Shown here one piece after another: positions 26,105 through 34,790 of a DNA stretch of 64,000 nt. The notes beneath the pieces were generated by a model. That model searched no databases and was not told the DNA's origin. It saw only the letters and a list, made by a program, of their open reading frames with translations. The stretch covers positions 3,658,001 through 3,722,000 of the forward strand of contig NZ_CP104562.2 of the NCBI RefSeq assembly GCF_025398155.2. Reading direction: 5' to 3'. Position 1 is the stretch's first letter. Every line of letters begins with the position of its first letter. A program made the position numbers and the translations under genes. This DNA comes from Roseateles amylovorans. Its GTDB lineage: Bacteria > Pseudomonadota > Gammaproteobacteria > Burkholderiales > Burkholderiaceae_C.

Positions 26105-27349
26105 ATGTTATTCGATTCAACCGTACGCAAAGAACTGGCCCGCAGTTTCGGACTGGCCTTCGTGGTCATCCTCACCATCGTGGTGACGATGCTGCTGGTG
26201 CGCTCACTGGGCATGGCCGCCAAGGGGTCGGTCGCCCCGCAGCATGTGCTGCTGTCGCTGGGCTATCTCACCCTGTCGCAGCTGCCGGTGATGCTCAGCC
26301 TGTCGCTGTTCGTCTCGGTGGTGATGTCGCTGGGCCGCATGTACAAGGAATCGGAAATGACCGTCTGGTTCTCCAGCGGTCTGGGGCTGTCGCGCTTCGT
26401 TCGGCCTGTGCTGACCATGGCCTCCCCGGTGATGCTGGTGGTGACCGTGCTGATGACGCTGGTCCTGCCCTGGAGCAACAGCAGCAGCGCCGCGCTGCGC
26501 GAACAGTTCGAGCAGCGCAGCGATCTTTCGCGGGTGGCACCGGGCCAGTTCCAGACCTCCAGCGACGGCAGCCGGGTGTTCTTCATCGAACGCGACCCGG
26601 CGGACGAGACCGCCGCCCGCAATGTGTTCATCATGAGCAACAGCCAGCATCTGGAGTCGGTCACCACCTCCGCCCGCGGCACGTTGGTCAACAAGGACAA
26701 CCAGCGCCTGCTGGTGCTGGAGCACGGCCAGCGCAATGACGTCGACACCCGCAACGGCGACAAGGCCATCGCCCGCTTCGAGCGCTACACCGTCGTGGTG
26801 GACGACGAGGTGATGCGCTCACCCAATGCCCGCGCGCCCAAGACCCGCACCACCGCCGACCTGATGCTGGACCGCAGCAACATCGGCGACGGTGAACTCG
26901 CCTACCGCTTCGGCATGGTGCTGGGCTGCCTGAACCTGGTGCTGCTGGGGATCGGCATCTCCGCCACCAATCCCCGTCGCGCCAGCAACTGGAACCTGAT
27001 GTTCGCGCTGCTTGCCTTCATCGTGTATTTCAACCTGATCAACCTCAGCCAGAGCTGGGTGACCAACGGCAAGATGAAGCTGGGCAGCGGCCTGCTGGCG
27101 CTGCATGGTGCGGCCTTCATCGTCACCGTGCTGCTGCTGATCTGGCGCGACATGGGCAACCGGCTGTCCCTGCGCCGCCCGAGCAAGAGCGCACCGCCCC
27201 CACCATCGACGCCCTCCGGTCCGTCAGGGCCGTCGGGTCCGGGCGAGCCTGACGATCCCTCCTCGCCGCCCTCCACCATCATCGCCCCCGCCTCCGGCAT
27301 GGGCGGCCCGATGTCCATCCACCATCCCACTCCCGGAGTGCCCGCATGA
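26105..27349 (+). CDS. lptF: LPS export ABC transporter permease LptF
   Basis: The 414-residue membrane protein starts MLFDSTVRKELARSFGLAFV and belongs to the YjgP/YjgQ family. It has three N-terminal membrane helices, a periplasmic jellyroll-like region (about 120-265), and three C-terminal helices (GMVLGCLNLVLLGIGIS, LMFALLAFIVYFNLINL, GAAFIVTVLLLIW). With LptG and LptB it extracts lipopolysaccharide from the inner membrane. The last 55 or so residues are a proline, serine and glycine-rich tail (SKSAPPPPSTPSGPSGPSG) beyond the usual family length. It diverges from pepA and its TGA overlaps the lptG start. Confidence 0.95.
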   Translation: MLFDSTVRKELARSFGLAFVVILTIVVTMLLVRSLGMAAKGSVAPQHVLLSLGYLTLSQLPVMLSLSLFVSVVMSLGRMYKESEMTVWFSSGLGLSRFVRPVLTMASPVMLVVTVLMTLVLPWSNSSSAALREQFEQRSDLSRVAPGQFQTSSDGSRVFFIERDPADETAARNVFIMSNSQHLESVTTSARGTLVNKDNQRLLVLEHGQRNDVDTRNGDKAIARFERYTVVVDDEVMRSPNARAPKTRTTADLMLDRSNIGDGELAYRFGMVLGCLNLVLLGIGISATNPRRASNWNLMFALLAFIVYFNLINLSQSWVTNGKMKLGSGLLALHGAAFIVTVLLLIWRDMGNRLSLRRPSKSAPPPPSTPSGPSGPSGPGEPDDPSSPPSTIIAPASGMGGPMSIHHPTPGVPA

Positions 27350-28509
27350 AGACCGTGCGGCGGCTGCTGTACCGCGACATCCTCAGTTCCTTCGCCCTGG
27401 TCATGGCGGGCTTCCTGGGCCTGTTCTTCTTCGTCGACTTCATCGACGACCTGGACCGCTTCCAGCGCCTGGGCCTGGGCGTCGGCCTGGCGCTGTGGTC
27501 CTGCGCCCTCAAGCTGCCGGGACGCTTCTATGAGCTGATGCCGATCGCCGTGCTGATCGGCACCATCTTCAGCCTGGCCCGGCTGGCTCAGTCGAGCGAG
27601 TTCACCATCCTGCGTACCGGCGGTCTCGGACCGCAGCGCGCCCTGGGATTGCTGAGCACCCTGGCCCTGGGTTTCGCGGCGCTGGCCTTCGTGATGGGCG
27701 ACTACGTCAATCCCTGGGCGGACCGTCAGGCCCAGTTGCTCAAGTCACGCGCCAGCGGCGGCGTGACCAACGCTGCCGGCGCCTGGATGAAGGACCGCGA
27801 CGGCGACTACAGCTATGCGGTCCATGTGGGCCGGGCCAAGGCCAACGGCGTGATGGAAGAGGTGCTGATCCTGGAGTTCGATCCCAAAGGCGCCATGGCC
27901 ACCCGCCTGACCGCCAAGGAGGCCACGGTGGACCCCGGCGGCCGCTGGCAGCTGCAGAATGTGCGGCTGATGCAGTGGTCGCGCGCGCCGACGCCGCTGG
28001 GCCGGCTGACGGGCCGCACCACCGACGCGCCCAATCCCGACTCGCCGCAGGACAAGCTGGCCGACAACCCCACCGTGCGTGAGCTGCTCCTGCCGCAATA
28101 CAGCTGGCAGAGCCAGTTGCCGGCCGGTGTGGTGTCGGCTGCGGTTCAGCCGACCTGGAACATGTCGACGCTGGAGCTCTACCGCTACACCCGCCATCTG
28201 TCGTCGCAGGAACAGTCTTCGCAGCAGCCGGAGATCCAGTTCTGGCGCAAGGCGTTCTATCCGTTCGCCTGCATGGTGATGGTGGCATTGGCCCTGCCCT
28301 TTGCCTACCTGCATTTCCGCGCGGGCGGCATCAGCGTCAAGGTGTTCGGCGGCATCATGCTGGGCATCAGCTTCGTGGTGCTGAATGCGGTGGCCGGCCA
28401 TCTGGGCATGCTGCGCGACTGGACCCCCTGGCTGGTGGCTTCGGTGCCCAGCCTGCTGTACCTGGGCATTTCCATGGCCGCCTTCTGGTGGCTGGTGCGT
28501 TTCCGATGA
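27346..28509 (+). CDS. lptG: LPS export ABC transporter permease LptG
   Basis: The 387-residue protein starts MKTVRRLLYRDILSSFALVM, with DFIDDLDRF after the first helix and membrane helices in both terminal thirds around a periplasmic domain. It is the partner permease of LptF in the LptBFG complex. Its start overlaps the lptF stop (ATGA), and its stop overlaps the start of the chelatase gene in the same way, so the three genes are translationally coupled. Confidence 0.95.
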   Translation: MKTVRRLLYRDILSSFALVMAGFLGLFFFVDFIDDLDRFQRLGLGVGLALWSCALKLPGRFYELMPIAVLIGTIFSLARLAQSSEFTILRTGGLGPQRALGLLSTLALGFAALAFVMGDYVNPWADRQAQLLKSRASGGVTNAAGAWMKDRDGDYSYAVHVGRAKANGVMEEVLILEFDPKGAMATRLTAKEATVDPGGRWQLQNVRLMQWSRAPTPLGRLTGRTTDAPNPDSPQDKLADNPTVRELLLPQYSWQSQLPAGVVSAAVQPTWNMSTLELYRYTRHLSSQEQSSQQPEIQFWRKAFYPFACMVMVALALPFAYLHFRAGGISVKVFGGIMLGISFVVLNAVAGHLGMLRDWTPWLVASVPSLLYLGISMAAFWWLVRFR

Positions 28510-28940
28510 CTGCCATGACCACTTCTCTACAAGACGGCCTGCTCCTGTTCGCCCACGGCGCGCGCGACCCGGCCTGGGCCCGCCCCTTCCAGTCGATCGC
28601 GGCGGAACTGCAGGCTCAGCGGCCCGACCTGCCGCTGGCGCTGGGCTACCTCGAGCTGATGGCCCCCGACATCGCCACCGCCGCCGGCGCTCTGATCGCA
28701 CGCGGCTGCACCCGGATCCAGGTCGTGCCGATGTTCCTGGGCTCCAGCGGCCATGTGCGCCGCGATGTGCCGCCGCTGATCGAGGCGCTGGAGCGGGACC
28801 ATCCCGCCGTGCGCTTCGTGCTGCATGACGCGATCGGTGAGCAGCCGTCGGTCATCCGTGCGATGTCGGCGGCGACGCTGGAGGTGATTTCCGGCGTGGA
28901 CGATCGCCCCGCGACAGGTCCCGCCGCGCAGCAGCCGTGA
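28506..28940 (+). CDS. cbiX: CbiX/SirB-type sirohydrochlorin chelatase
   Basis: The 144-residue protein is a single-domain (small) class II chelatase with LLLFAHGARDPAWARPF carrying the catalytic histidine, GYLELMAPDIATAAG, and IQVVPMFLGSSGHVRRDVPP with the second conserved histidine. It inserts Co or Fe into sirohydrochlorin, giving cobalt-precorrin or siroheme. The ATG at 28506 overlaps the lptG stop; a second ATG at 28515 is possible. The next gene on the same strand is a CysB regulator, and siroheme is the cofactor of sulfite reductase, so a role in sulfate assimilation is likely. Confidence 0.88.
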   Translation: MTAMTTSLQDGLLLFAHGARDPAWARPFQSIAAELQAQRPDLPLALGYLELMAPDIATAAGALIARGCTRIQVVPMFLGSSGHVRRDVPPLIEALERDHPAVRFVLHDAIGEQPSVIRAMSAATLEVISGVDDRPATGPAAQQP

Positions 28941-28960
28941 CGTCAGCAGTGTCGCGCTGA

Positions 28961-29000
28961 AGCCTGCCAAAGCTCGCCAAAGCCAGTCAAAGCCAGTCAA
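28961..29000. repeat. 10-bp tandem repeat, four units
   Basis: Units AGCCTGCCAA, AGCTCGCCAA, AGCCAGTCAA and AGCCAGTCAA lie end to end in the spacer before cysB. Confidence 0.75.
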
Positions 29001-29077
29001 AGCCCTCTCCAGCCCAGCGAACGGTCCCCACCCACGGTCGCGCCAATGACGCTCCGGAAAGCACTCACGATCAAGCC

Positions 29078-30022
29078 ATGAACCTGCACCAGTTCCGCTT
29101 CGTGCAAGAGGCCGCGCGCCGCAACCTCAACCTCACCGAGACGGCCAAGGCGCTCTACACCTCGCAGCCCGGGGTCTCCAAGGCCATTCTTGAGCTGGAG
29201 GAAGAGCTGGGCGTGGACATCTTCTCGCGCCACGGCAAGCGCTTGCGCAGCATCACCGAGCCGGGCCAGCAGGTGCTCAAGTCGGTCGAGATCATCATGC
29301 GGGAGGTCGGTAACCTCAAGCGCATCGGCGAGGAATACTCCAAGCAGGACGCCGGCACCCTGTCGATCGCCACCACCCACACCCAGGCCCGCTATGTGCT
29401 GCCCGGGCCGGTCACGCAGCTGCGCAAGCAGTTCCCGCAGGTCAACATCGGGCTGCACCAAGGCAGTCCGGACCAGGTCGCCCGCATGCTGATCGACGAG
29501 ACCGCAGATGTGGGCCTGGCCACCGAATCGCTGTCGCAGTTCGACGAGCTGGTGACCCTGCCCGCCTACGAATGGCAGCACGTGCTGGTGATGCGGGCGG
29601 AGCATCCACTGGCGCAGGTCGAGCGGGTTCACCTGGAGCAGATCGCCGCCGAGCCGCTGGTCTCCTACCACCCGAGTTTCACCGGCCGCACCCGCATCGA
29701 CCGCGCCTTCGCCCAACGGCAGTTGACGCCCAACGTGGTGCTGGAGGCGATCGACTCCGATGTCATCAAGACCTATGTCCGCCTGGGACTGGGCATCGGC
29801 ATCGTCGCCGAGATGGCGGTGCGGGAAGACCCGCCCAACGGGGAACTGGTGTGGCGTCCGCTGGGCCATCTGCTGGGTCAGAACGTGGCGCGGATCGCCT
29901 TCAAGAAAGGCGCCTACCTGCGCAACTATGTCTACAGCTTCGCCGAGCTGCTGTCGGACCGGCTCAACCGCACGCTGCTGCAGCGCGCCATGAGCGGCGA
30001 CGCCACTGATTACGGCCTGTGA
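29078..30022 (+). CDS. cysB: CysB-family LysR-type transcriptional regulator
   Basis: The 314-residue protein starts MNLHQFRFVQEAARRNLNLT; the winged helix-turn-helix covers about residues 1-60 (ETAKALYTSQPGVSKAILEL). The effector domain has THTQARYVLPGPV and VSYHPSFTGRTRID, which correspond to the sulfate/N-acetylserine-binding motifs of CysB and Cbl. It is predicted to control sulfate uptake and cysteine biosynthesis genes in response to an inducer. It is probably a separate transcript from the preceding lptFG-chelatase unit, given the 137-base spacer with a tandem repeat. Confidence 0.93.
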   Translation: MNLHQFRFVQEAARRNLNLTETAKALYTSQPGVSKAILELEEELGVDIFSRHGKRLRSITEPGQQVLKSVEIIMREVGNLKRIGEEYSKQDAGTLSIATTHTQARYVLPGPVTQLRKQFPQVNIGLHQGSPDQVARMLIDETADVGLATESLSQFDELVTLPAYEWQHVLVMRAEHPLAQVERVHLEQIAAEPLVSYHPSFTGRTRIDRAFAQRQLTPNVVLEAIDSDVIKTYVRLGLGIGIVAEMAVREDPPNGELVWRPLGHLLGQNVARIAFKKGAYLRNYVYSFAELLSDRLNRTLLQRAMSGDATDYGL

Positions 30023-30162
30023 CGATGGCAGGCGCCCCCCGCCCGGGCCCACGACCGGTCATCACGGCGGTCCACACTGGCGGTGAACTCGGCTGATCAC
30101 CACAGTCTGTCACCGGTCACCGGCCCGCCCTTCGAATCCAAGGACCTCTACGGACACCGAGC

Positions 30163-31359
30163 ATGACGACGACCTCCTCGATCACTCCCCGCCCCCCCTA
30201 CACGCCAGCGCCCGCCAGCCGCCTGCCGCAGCTCGGCACGACGGTGTTCAGCGTGATGTCGGCGCTCGCCCAGCAGCACCAGGCGGTCAACCTGGGTCAG
30301 GGCTTTCCGGACTTCGAGGGCGACCCCGCCTTGCTCGATGCGGTGAATGACGCCATGCGGGCCGGGCACAACCAGTACCCGCCGATGCCAGGTGTTCCCG
30401 CACTGCGCCAGGCCATCGCCGCCAAGGTCGAGGCGCTGTATGGCCATCGGTATGACCCGGACACCGAGATCACCGTCACCGCCGGCGCCACCCAGGCGAT
30501 CCTCACCGCCCTGCTGTCCATCGTGCATCCCGGCGATGAGGTCATCGTGCTGGAGCCCGCCTATGACAGCTACGCCCCCAACATCGCCCTGGCCGGCGGC
30601 ACCATGGTGCCGGTGCCGCTGGACCCGCAGACCTTCCGCCCGGACATCGATCGCCTCCGCGCCGCGATCACGCCACGCACCCGGGCGCTGATGATCAACA
30701 GCCCGCACAACCCCAGCGGCGCGGTCTGGACCGCCGATGAGCTGCAGCAGTTGGCCGCGCTGCTGGACGGCACCGAGGTGGTCGTCATCAGCGACGAGGT
30801 CTATGAGCACATGGTCTACGACGGCCAGCAGCACCAGAGCGTGGCCCGGCTGCCGTCGCTGGCGGCCCGCAGCTTCGTGGTGTCGAGCTTCGGCAAGACC
30901 TATCACGTCACCGGCTGGAAGATCGGCTATGTCACCGCGCCGGCGTCGCTGATGGCCGAGTTCCGCAAGGTGCACCAGTACAACGTGTTCTCGGTGAATG
31001 CGCCGATGCAGGTCGGCTTGGCGACCTACATGCGGGATCCCGCACCCTATCTGGGGCTGAGCGATTTCTACCAACACAAGCGCGACCGTTTTCGCGCCGG
31101 TCTCGCCGACACCGCATTCCAGCTGCTGCCCTGCCCCGGCAGCTATTTCCAGTCGGTGAACTACAGCCGCCTGCCCGAATCGCTGGCCGCGATGGGCGAC
31201 ATGGCCTTGTGCCAGTGGCTGACCCGGGAGATCGGCGTCGCCGCCATTCCCATGTCGGCCTTCTACAGCCGCGGCAGCGACGCGAAGATCATCCGCTTCT
31301 GCTTCGCGAAGAAGGACGAGACGCTGGATCTGGCGCTGGCCCGCTTGAAGAAGGTCTGA
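30163..31359 (+). CDS. PLP-dependent aminotransferase, methionine aminotransferase type
   Basis: The 398-residue fold-type I aminotransferase starts after a short Pro/Thr-rich stretch with SRLPQLGTTVFSVMSALA. Cofactor motifs are visible: AGATQAIL, NSPHNPSGAVW, ISDEVYEHMVYDG, and the Schiff-base lysine in SSFGKTYHVTGWKIGY. The best match in general layout is the YbdL/KAT group, which transaminates methionine, aromatic residues or kynurenine. The gene is alone on the strand with 140 bases upstream of it. The precise amino donor is not determined. Confidence 0.88.
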   Translation: MTTTSSITPRPPYTPAPASRLPQLGTTVFSVMSALAQQHQAVNLGQGFPDFEGDPALLDAVNDAMRAGHNQYPPMPGVPALRQAIAAKVEALYGHRYDPDTEITVTAGATQAILTALLSIVHPGDEVIVLEPAYDSYAPNIALAGGTMVPVPLDPQTFRPDIDRLRAAITPRTRALMINSPHNPSGAVWTADELQQLAALLDGTEVVVISDEVYEHMVYDGQQHQSVARLPSLAARSFVVSSFGKTYHVTGWKIGYVTAPASLMAEFRKVHQYNVFSVNAPMQVGLATYMRDPAPYLGLSDFYQHKRDRFRAGLADTAFQLLPCPGSYFQSVNYSRLPESLAAMGDMALCQWLTREIGVAAIPMSAFYSRGSDAKIIRFCFAKKDETLDLALARLKKV

Positions 31360-31380
31360 GGCTGAAGGAGGCGTCACGTG

Positions 31381-31416
31381 CGATCCTGATGCCGACCCCG
31401 ATCCCGATCCCGATCG
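31381..31416. repeat. 6-bp tandem repeat, six units
   Basis: Six-base CGATCC-like units at 31381-31416 run into a GTC/GTG-rich trinucleotide stretch to about 31436, between the aminotransferase and the convergent FimV-like gene. An ORF through it encodes only PIPIPIVVVVVVV and is not credible. Confidence 0.65.
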
Positions 31417-31531
31417 TGGTCGTCGTGGTCGTCGTGAGTCACGTCATGGCCATGGCCACGGTCGCGCGATTGCTGTCCTGACGGTCGCCGCAACCGTCCT
31501 CCACAAGCGCATGCCGCATGGGGCGGCGCTC

Positions 31532-33793
31532 TCAGAGCGGCTTGGGCGCCTCGGGCGGTTCGTCGTCGACCAGCGAGAGGTCCAGGTCCACCGACTGCAC
31601 CACGGCCGCTCGCAACGGCGACTTGCCCGGCGACGTAGGCGCCTGGAACACCATCGTGGCCATCATGTCCGGATTGGTGGTGGCGTCCAGCGGCAGGACC
31701 ACATCCACATCCCCGTTGCGCAATTCGTGCTCGGCCCGGTCGCGGGCGACGGCATAGAGCATGAGCAGGTCCCGGTAAGCCGGCAGGCCCAGGTCGCCGC
31801 TGTACTCCTGGTGGCGCGACAGCAGATCCTGCAGCAGGCTCATGCTGCCGGCCGGATCAGGCCAGGCGGCCTCCAGGCGCTGCAGCAATTCCTCATGCGC
31901 CTCCAGCCCGGTGCCTTCGTTCAGGTCCTCGCTCCATGACGGCGGACGGGCCTGGAAATGCTGGGCAAAACGGGAGGCGATGCGGTCGTAGGCGTCGCGG
32001 TCGCCGCGGCGCTGGTAGAGCTCCATCAGCTTGAGATAGGGCAAGCCACTGGCCGCCGCACGCTCACCCAACCGGCCGGACAGCAGCTCAATGGCGGCAT
32101 CGTCCTGGCCCAGGACCATGAAGAAATCGACCTGCTGTTCCAGGTCGATCAATTCCTCCACCGTCACCGGCGCCGGGAAGCCGGGATCGACCGCGAGCGG
32201 CATCGGCTGGGTGTCCAGGTGCAGCGGCGCGAGTTGCAGACCGGAGGACTTCGGGCTGGGCGACGGCAGACTGGGCAACTCGAGAGAATCCAGATGGTCG
32301 AGCGCCGCCATCGCGTCGTCCACCGCAGAGCTGACCGGCGGCCGCGTGTGCGGGACAGCCGCCGGCCGCATCGCGCGCGGAGGAAACTCGATCGTGCGGT
32401 CAGGATCGGTGATGTTCAGCGGCATCGGCACCGTGCTGGTGTCGATCAGCGGTTCGTCGTCGGCCTCGTCATCATGCCGTTCATACCTTGACCCCGGACG
32501 GTCGCCCTCATGCTCATGGCCGTGCAACGGCGCGGGAACGGTGTTGGGCATGGGCGCGTAGAACGACGAACCCGACGCAGCGGACGGACTGCCCGACGCC
32601 GCAGACGACGAGAACGCCGATGCCACTGCGGGCGCCGACGCCGGCAGCGGTGACAGTCCACCGGGCCGCGACACCGCACCGTCAGCGCCTGTGGCCGACG
32701 CCGTCGGATCGGCCAGCGCCGAGGCGTCCTGCCTGGATTCGCTCCACCAGCTCTGTTCCGCATCCCGCGGCGACCGACGACCTCGCCACAGCAGCACGGT
32801 GCTGGCGGCCAGGCCCAGGCTGAGCAGCGTCAGGCCAAGCAGCCAGACCGAGGTCATGCGGCCGCTGTCGCCCGACGCGGCCTCGCGGGCCATCACCAGT
32901 TCCTGGCGCAGGGCCTGCAGCGCCGCCTGGGTGCGTTGCTGTTCCGTCTGCAGGTCCGCCACCCGCTTTTCCATGGACTGCAATTGCCGCTGTGCCAACT
33001 CGGCGGCGCTGGCCGCACTGGCTGCGGCCTCTGCGGCCAGTTGGGCTGGGCTGGGCAGGGTCAGCGCCTCGGCGGGTTCGAGCGACAGGCGTGGCGCCGC
33101 CGTGGCCCGCTGTGCGGATGGCGGTGACGCCACCATGGCGTGGTCCGGCGCGCGACGCGCCGCCGCCCGACGCGCGCGCTGCGGCGCGCTGCCAGCGGCG
33201 GTGGGCGCGGAGGCTGCCACGGTCGCAGTGACCTCGGCGAGCCGCGAAGGATTGACCCGCCCGGTCGAGTTGGCGCCCTCCTCGCGGCCCCGGGCTTCAC
33301 GCGAAGTCTGACCTGCGGTCGGCGTGGCGGCGGGAGCGGTGAGCGTCGTCACCACCGCGCCGGGCTCCGCGGCCGCAGCATCCTGGCTGTGCCCGGGCGG
33401 ATCGATGAAGGCGGTGAATTGGCGAGTGAGGCGTGCCGGGCAGCCGACGCTCAATTGCACCGAGACCAGCGGCTCATCGATCGCCTGGGTGCTCCGGAGT
33501 CGCACGCCGCGTGGTGCCGCGCCATCACCTTCCAGTTGCCACTGCAAGGCGCTGGGCAGCACCAGGTTGTCACCGGCCAGGACTTCGGCACGGATGCAAT
33601 CTGCGGTGAGCGTCTCGCCCGGACCGAGCTGGATGGGGAACAACAGGTTCAGCGGCTGGCCCAGTGCCGAGGCCGCTTGCGGACGACCCACACCCAGGCT
33701 CCAGGCGGGGGTCGACATCACCGCACAACACGCGAGCACGAGGACACTGAGCGCTGGCGGTTGCCCGCACGGGTCGTGATGGTCTCGGTTCAT
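31532..33793 (-). CDS. FimV-like membrane protein
   Basis: The 753-residue protein has an export signal (ALSVLVLACCAVMSTPAWS) and a first domain (about 34-135) resembling the FimV N-terminal domain: LGVGRPQAASALGQPLNLLF and a terminal RQFTAFIDPPG. Then come an Ala/Thr/Arg-rich region, a coiled coil at about 265-305, one membrane helix at about 312-335, an acidic proline-rich linker, and a helical region at about 540-640 (IDLEQQVDFFMVLGQDDAAI) like the TPR-like segments of FimV. The end (VDLDLSLVDDEPPE) also fits. FimV acts in type IV pilus assembly and polar localisation. A LysM domain, usual in FimV, is not seen. Confidence 0.72.
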   Translation of the reverse strand: MNRDHHDPCGQPPALSVLVLACCAVMSTPAWSLGVGRPQAASALGQPLNLLFPIQLGPGETLTADCIRAEVLAGDNLVLPSALQWQLEGDGAAPRGVRLRSTQAIDEPLVSVQLSVGCPARLTRQFTAFIDPPGHSQDAAAAEPGAVVTTLTAPAATPTAGQTSREARGREEGANSTGRVNPSRLAEVTATVAASAPTAAGSAPQRARRAAARRAPDHAMVASPPSAQRATAAPRLSLEPAEALTLPSPAQLAAEAAASAASAAELAQRQLQSMEKRVADLQTEQQRTQAALQALRQELVMAREAASGDSGRMTSVWLLGLTLLSLGLAASTVLLWRGRRSPRDAEQSWWSESRQDASALADPTASATGADGAVSRPGGLSPLPASAPAVASAFSSSAASGSPSAASGSSFYAPMPNTVPAPLHGHEHEGDRPGSRYERHDDEADDEPLIDTSTVPMPLNITDPDRTIEFPPRAMRPAAVPHTRPPVSSAVDDAMAALDHLDSLELPSLPSPSPKSSGLQLAPLHLDTQPMPLAVDPGFPAPVTVEELIDLEQQVDFFMVLGQDDAAIELLSGRLGERAAASGLPYLKLMELYQRRGDRDAYDRIASRFAQHFQARPPSWSEDLNEGTGLEAHEELLQRLEAAWPDPAGSMSLLQDLLSRHQEYSGDLGLPAYRDLLMLYAVARDRAEHELRNGDVDVVLPLDATTNPDMMATMVFQAPTSPGKSPLRAAVVQSVDLDLSLVDDEPPEAPKPL

Positions 33794-34024
33794 TCCCGCT
33801 GTGACTGCTGTTGAGGGTGCGTTTCACTCTAGCACGGCAACCCTGGCGGAGAAGCCTCGAACACCCCTGCCTTCCCCTAACAGCGGGAGAGATGGGGGAC
33901 AGCGCTTGCCGCGTTGCGCCTCATGGTTGCGGCCGATGGGCAGCAAGCAGGAGTCATTCACAATAGGCCGGACAGTGAAGGACAACAAAAGGAGACGACT
34001 GGCCTGTCACGCCAGCGACAAAGC

Positions 34025-34732
34025 ATGAACAGCTCGGTTCTTACAATTTCCGAACGCAACAACATCGAGTCGGGGCCGTGGTTTTCCAAACTGTCACTGC
34101 CGCTGCGCAGCGACATTCTGGCGCGCGCCTTCGTCAGACGCCTCAGCGACGGCGCCCTCATGTCGGTGCGCGGCGAGCCCGCCGAGGAATGGGTGGGCGT
34201 GGCCCGCGGTGCGGTGCGGGTGAGCTCGGTCTCGCTCTCCGGCAAGCAGGTCACGCTGACCTATGTCGAGCCTGGCACCTGGTTCGGCGACATCGCCCTG
34301 TTCGACGGCCTGCCCCGCACCCACGACGCGAGCGCCCACGGCGAGACCACCTTGCTGGTGATCCGCAAGCCCGACTTCAAGGACCTGCTGCAACGCCACA
34401 CCGAACTCTACGAAGCGCTGCTGCGGCTGAATTGCCGACGCCTGCGGTTGATGTTCGATGTGGTCGAGGATCTCAACACCCGCCCGCTGGCCTCGCGGCT
34501 GGCCAAGCAGATCCTGTTGCTCGCGCGCAGCTACGGCGTGACCCAGGGCACCGAGGAGATCCGGATCGGCCTGCAACTGGCGCAGGAGGATCTGGCCCAG
34601 TTGCTGGGGGCCTCCCGCCAACGGGTGAATCAGGAACTCAAGGGCTTCGAGCGCGAAGGCGCGGTACGGGTGGAACCCACCCGGCTGGTCGTGCTGAACA
34701 AGGACAAGCTGCTGGCGATTGCCAACCGCTGA
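34025..34732 (+). CDS. Crp/Fnr-family transcriptional regulator
   Basis: The 235-residue protein has a cyclic-nucleotide-binding-type N-domain (LTYVEPGTWFGDIALFDGLPR) and a C-terminal winged helix (LAQEDLAQLLGASRQRVNQELKGFEREGAVRV). No cysteine cluster typical of an FNR iron-sulfur site is present; the only cysteine is in LNCRRLR. The effector-binding pocket lacks the RTA-type contacts of true CRP, so the ligand is unknown. The gene is divergent from the FimV-like gene and followed after 58 bases by a phosphotransferase gene. The start at 34025 lacks a strong ribosome site. Confidence 0.85.
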   Translation: MNSSVLTISERNNIESGPWFSKLSLPLRSDILARAFVRRLSDGALMSVRGEPAEEWVGVARGAVRVSSVSLSGKQVTLTYVEPGTWFGDIALFDGLPRTHDASAHGETTLLVIRKPDFKDLLQRHTELYEALLRLNCRRLRLMFDVVEDLNTRPLASRLAKQILLLARSYGVTQGTEEIRIGLQLAQEDLAQLLGASRQRVNQELKGFEREGAVRVEPTRLVVLNKDKLLAIANR

Positions 34733-34790
34733 CCGCTTCCCCGTCCCGGCCCTGGGGGAGCGCGGTTCCCAACATCCAACAGGAGACTCC

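Noticed and set aside
31209..31481. Small ORF with a PIPIPIVVVVVVV stretch after the aminotransferase
   Set aside because: It is produced by the 6-bp and trinucleotide repeats and overlaps the aminotransferase end in another frame.
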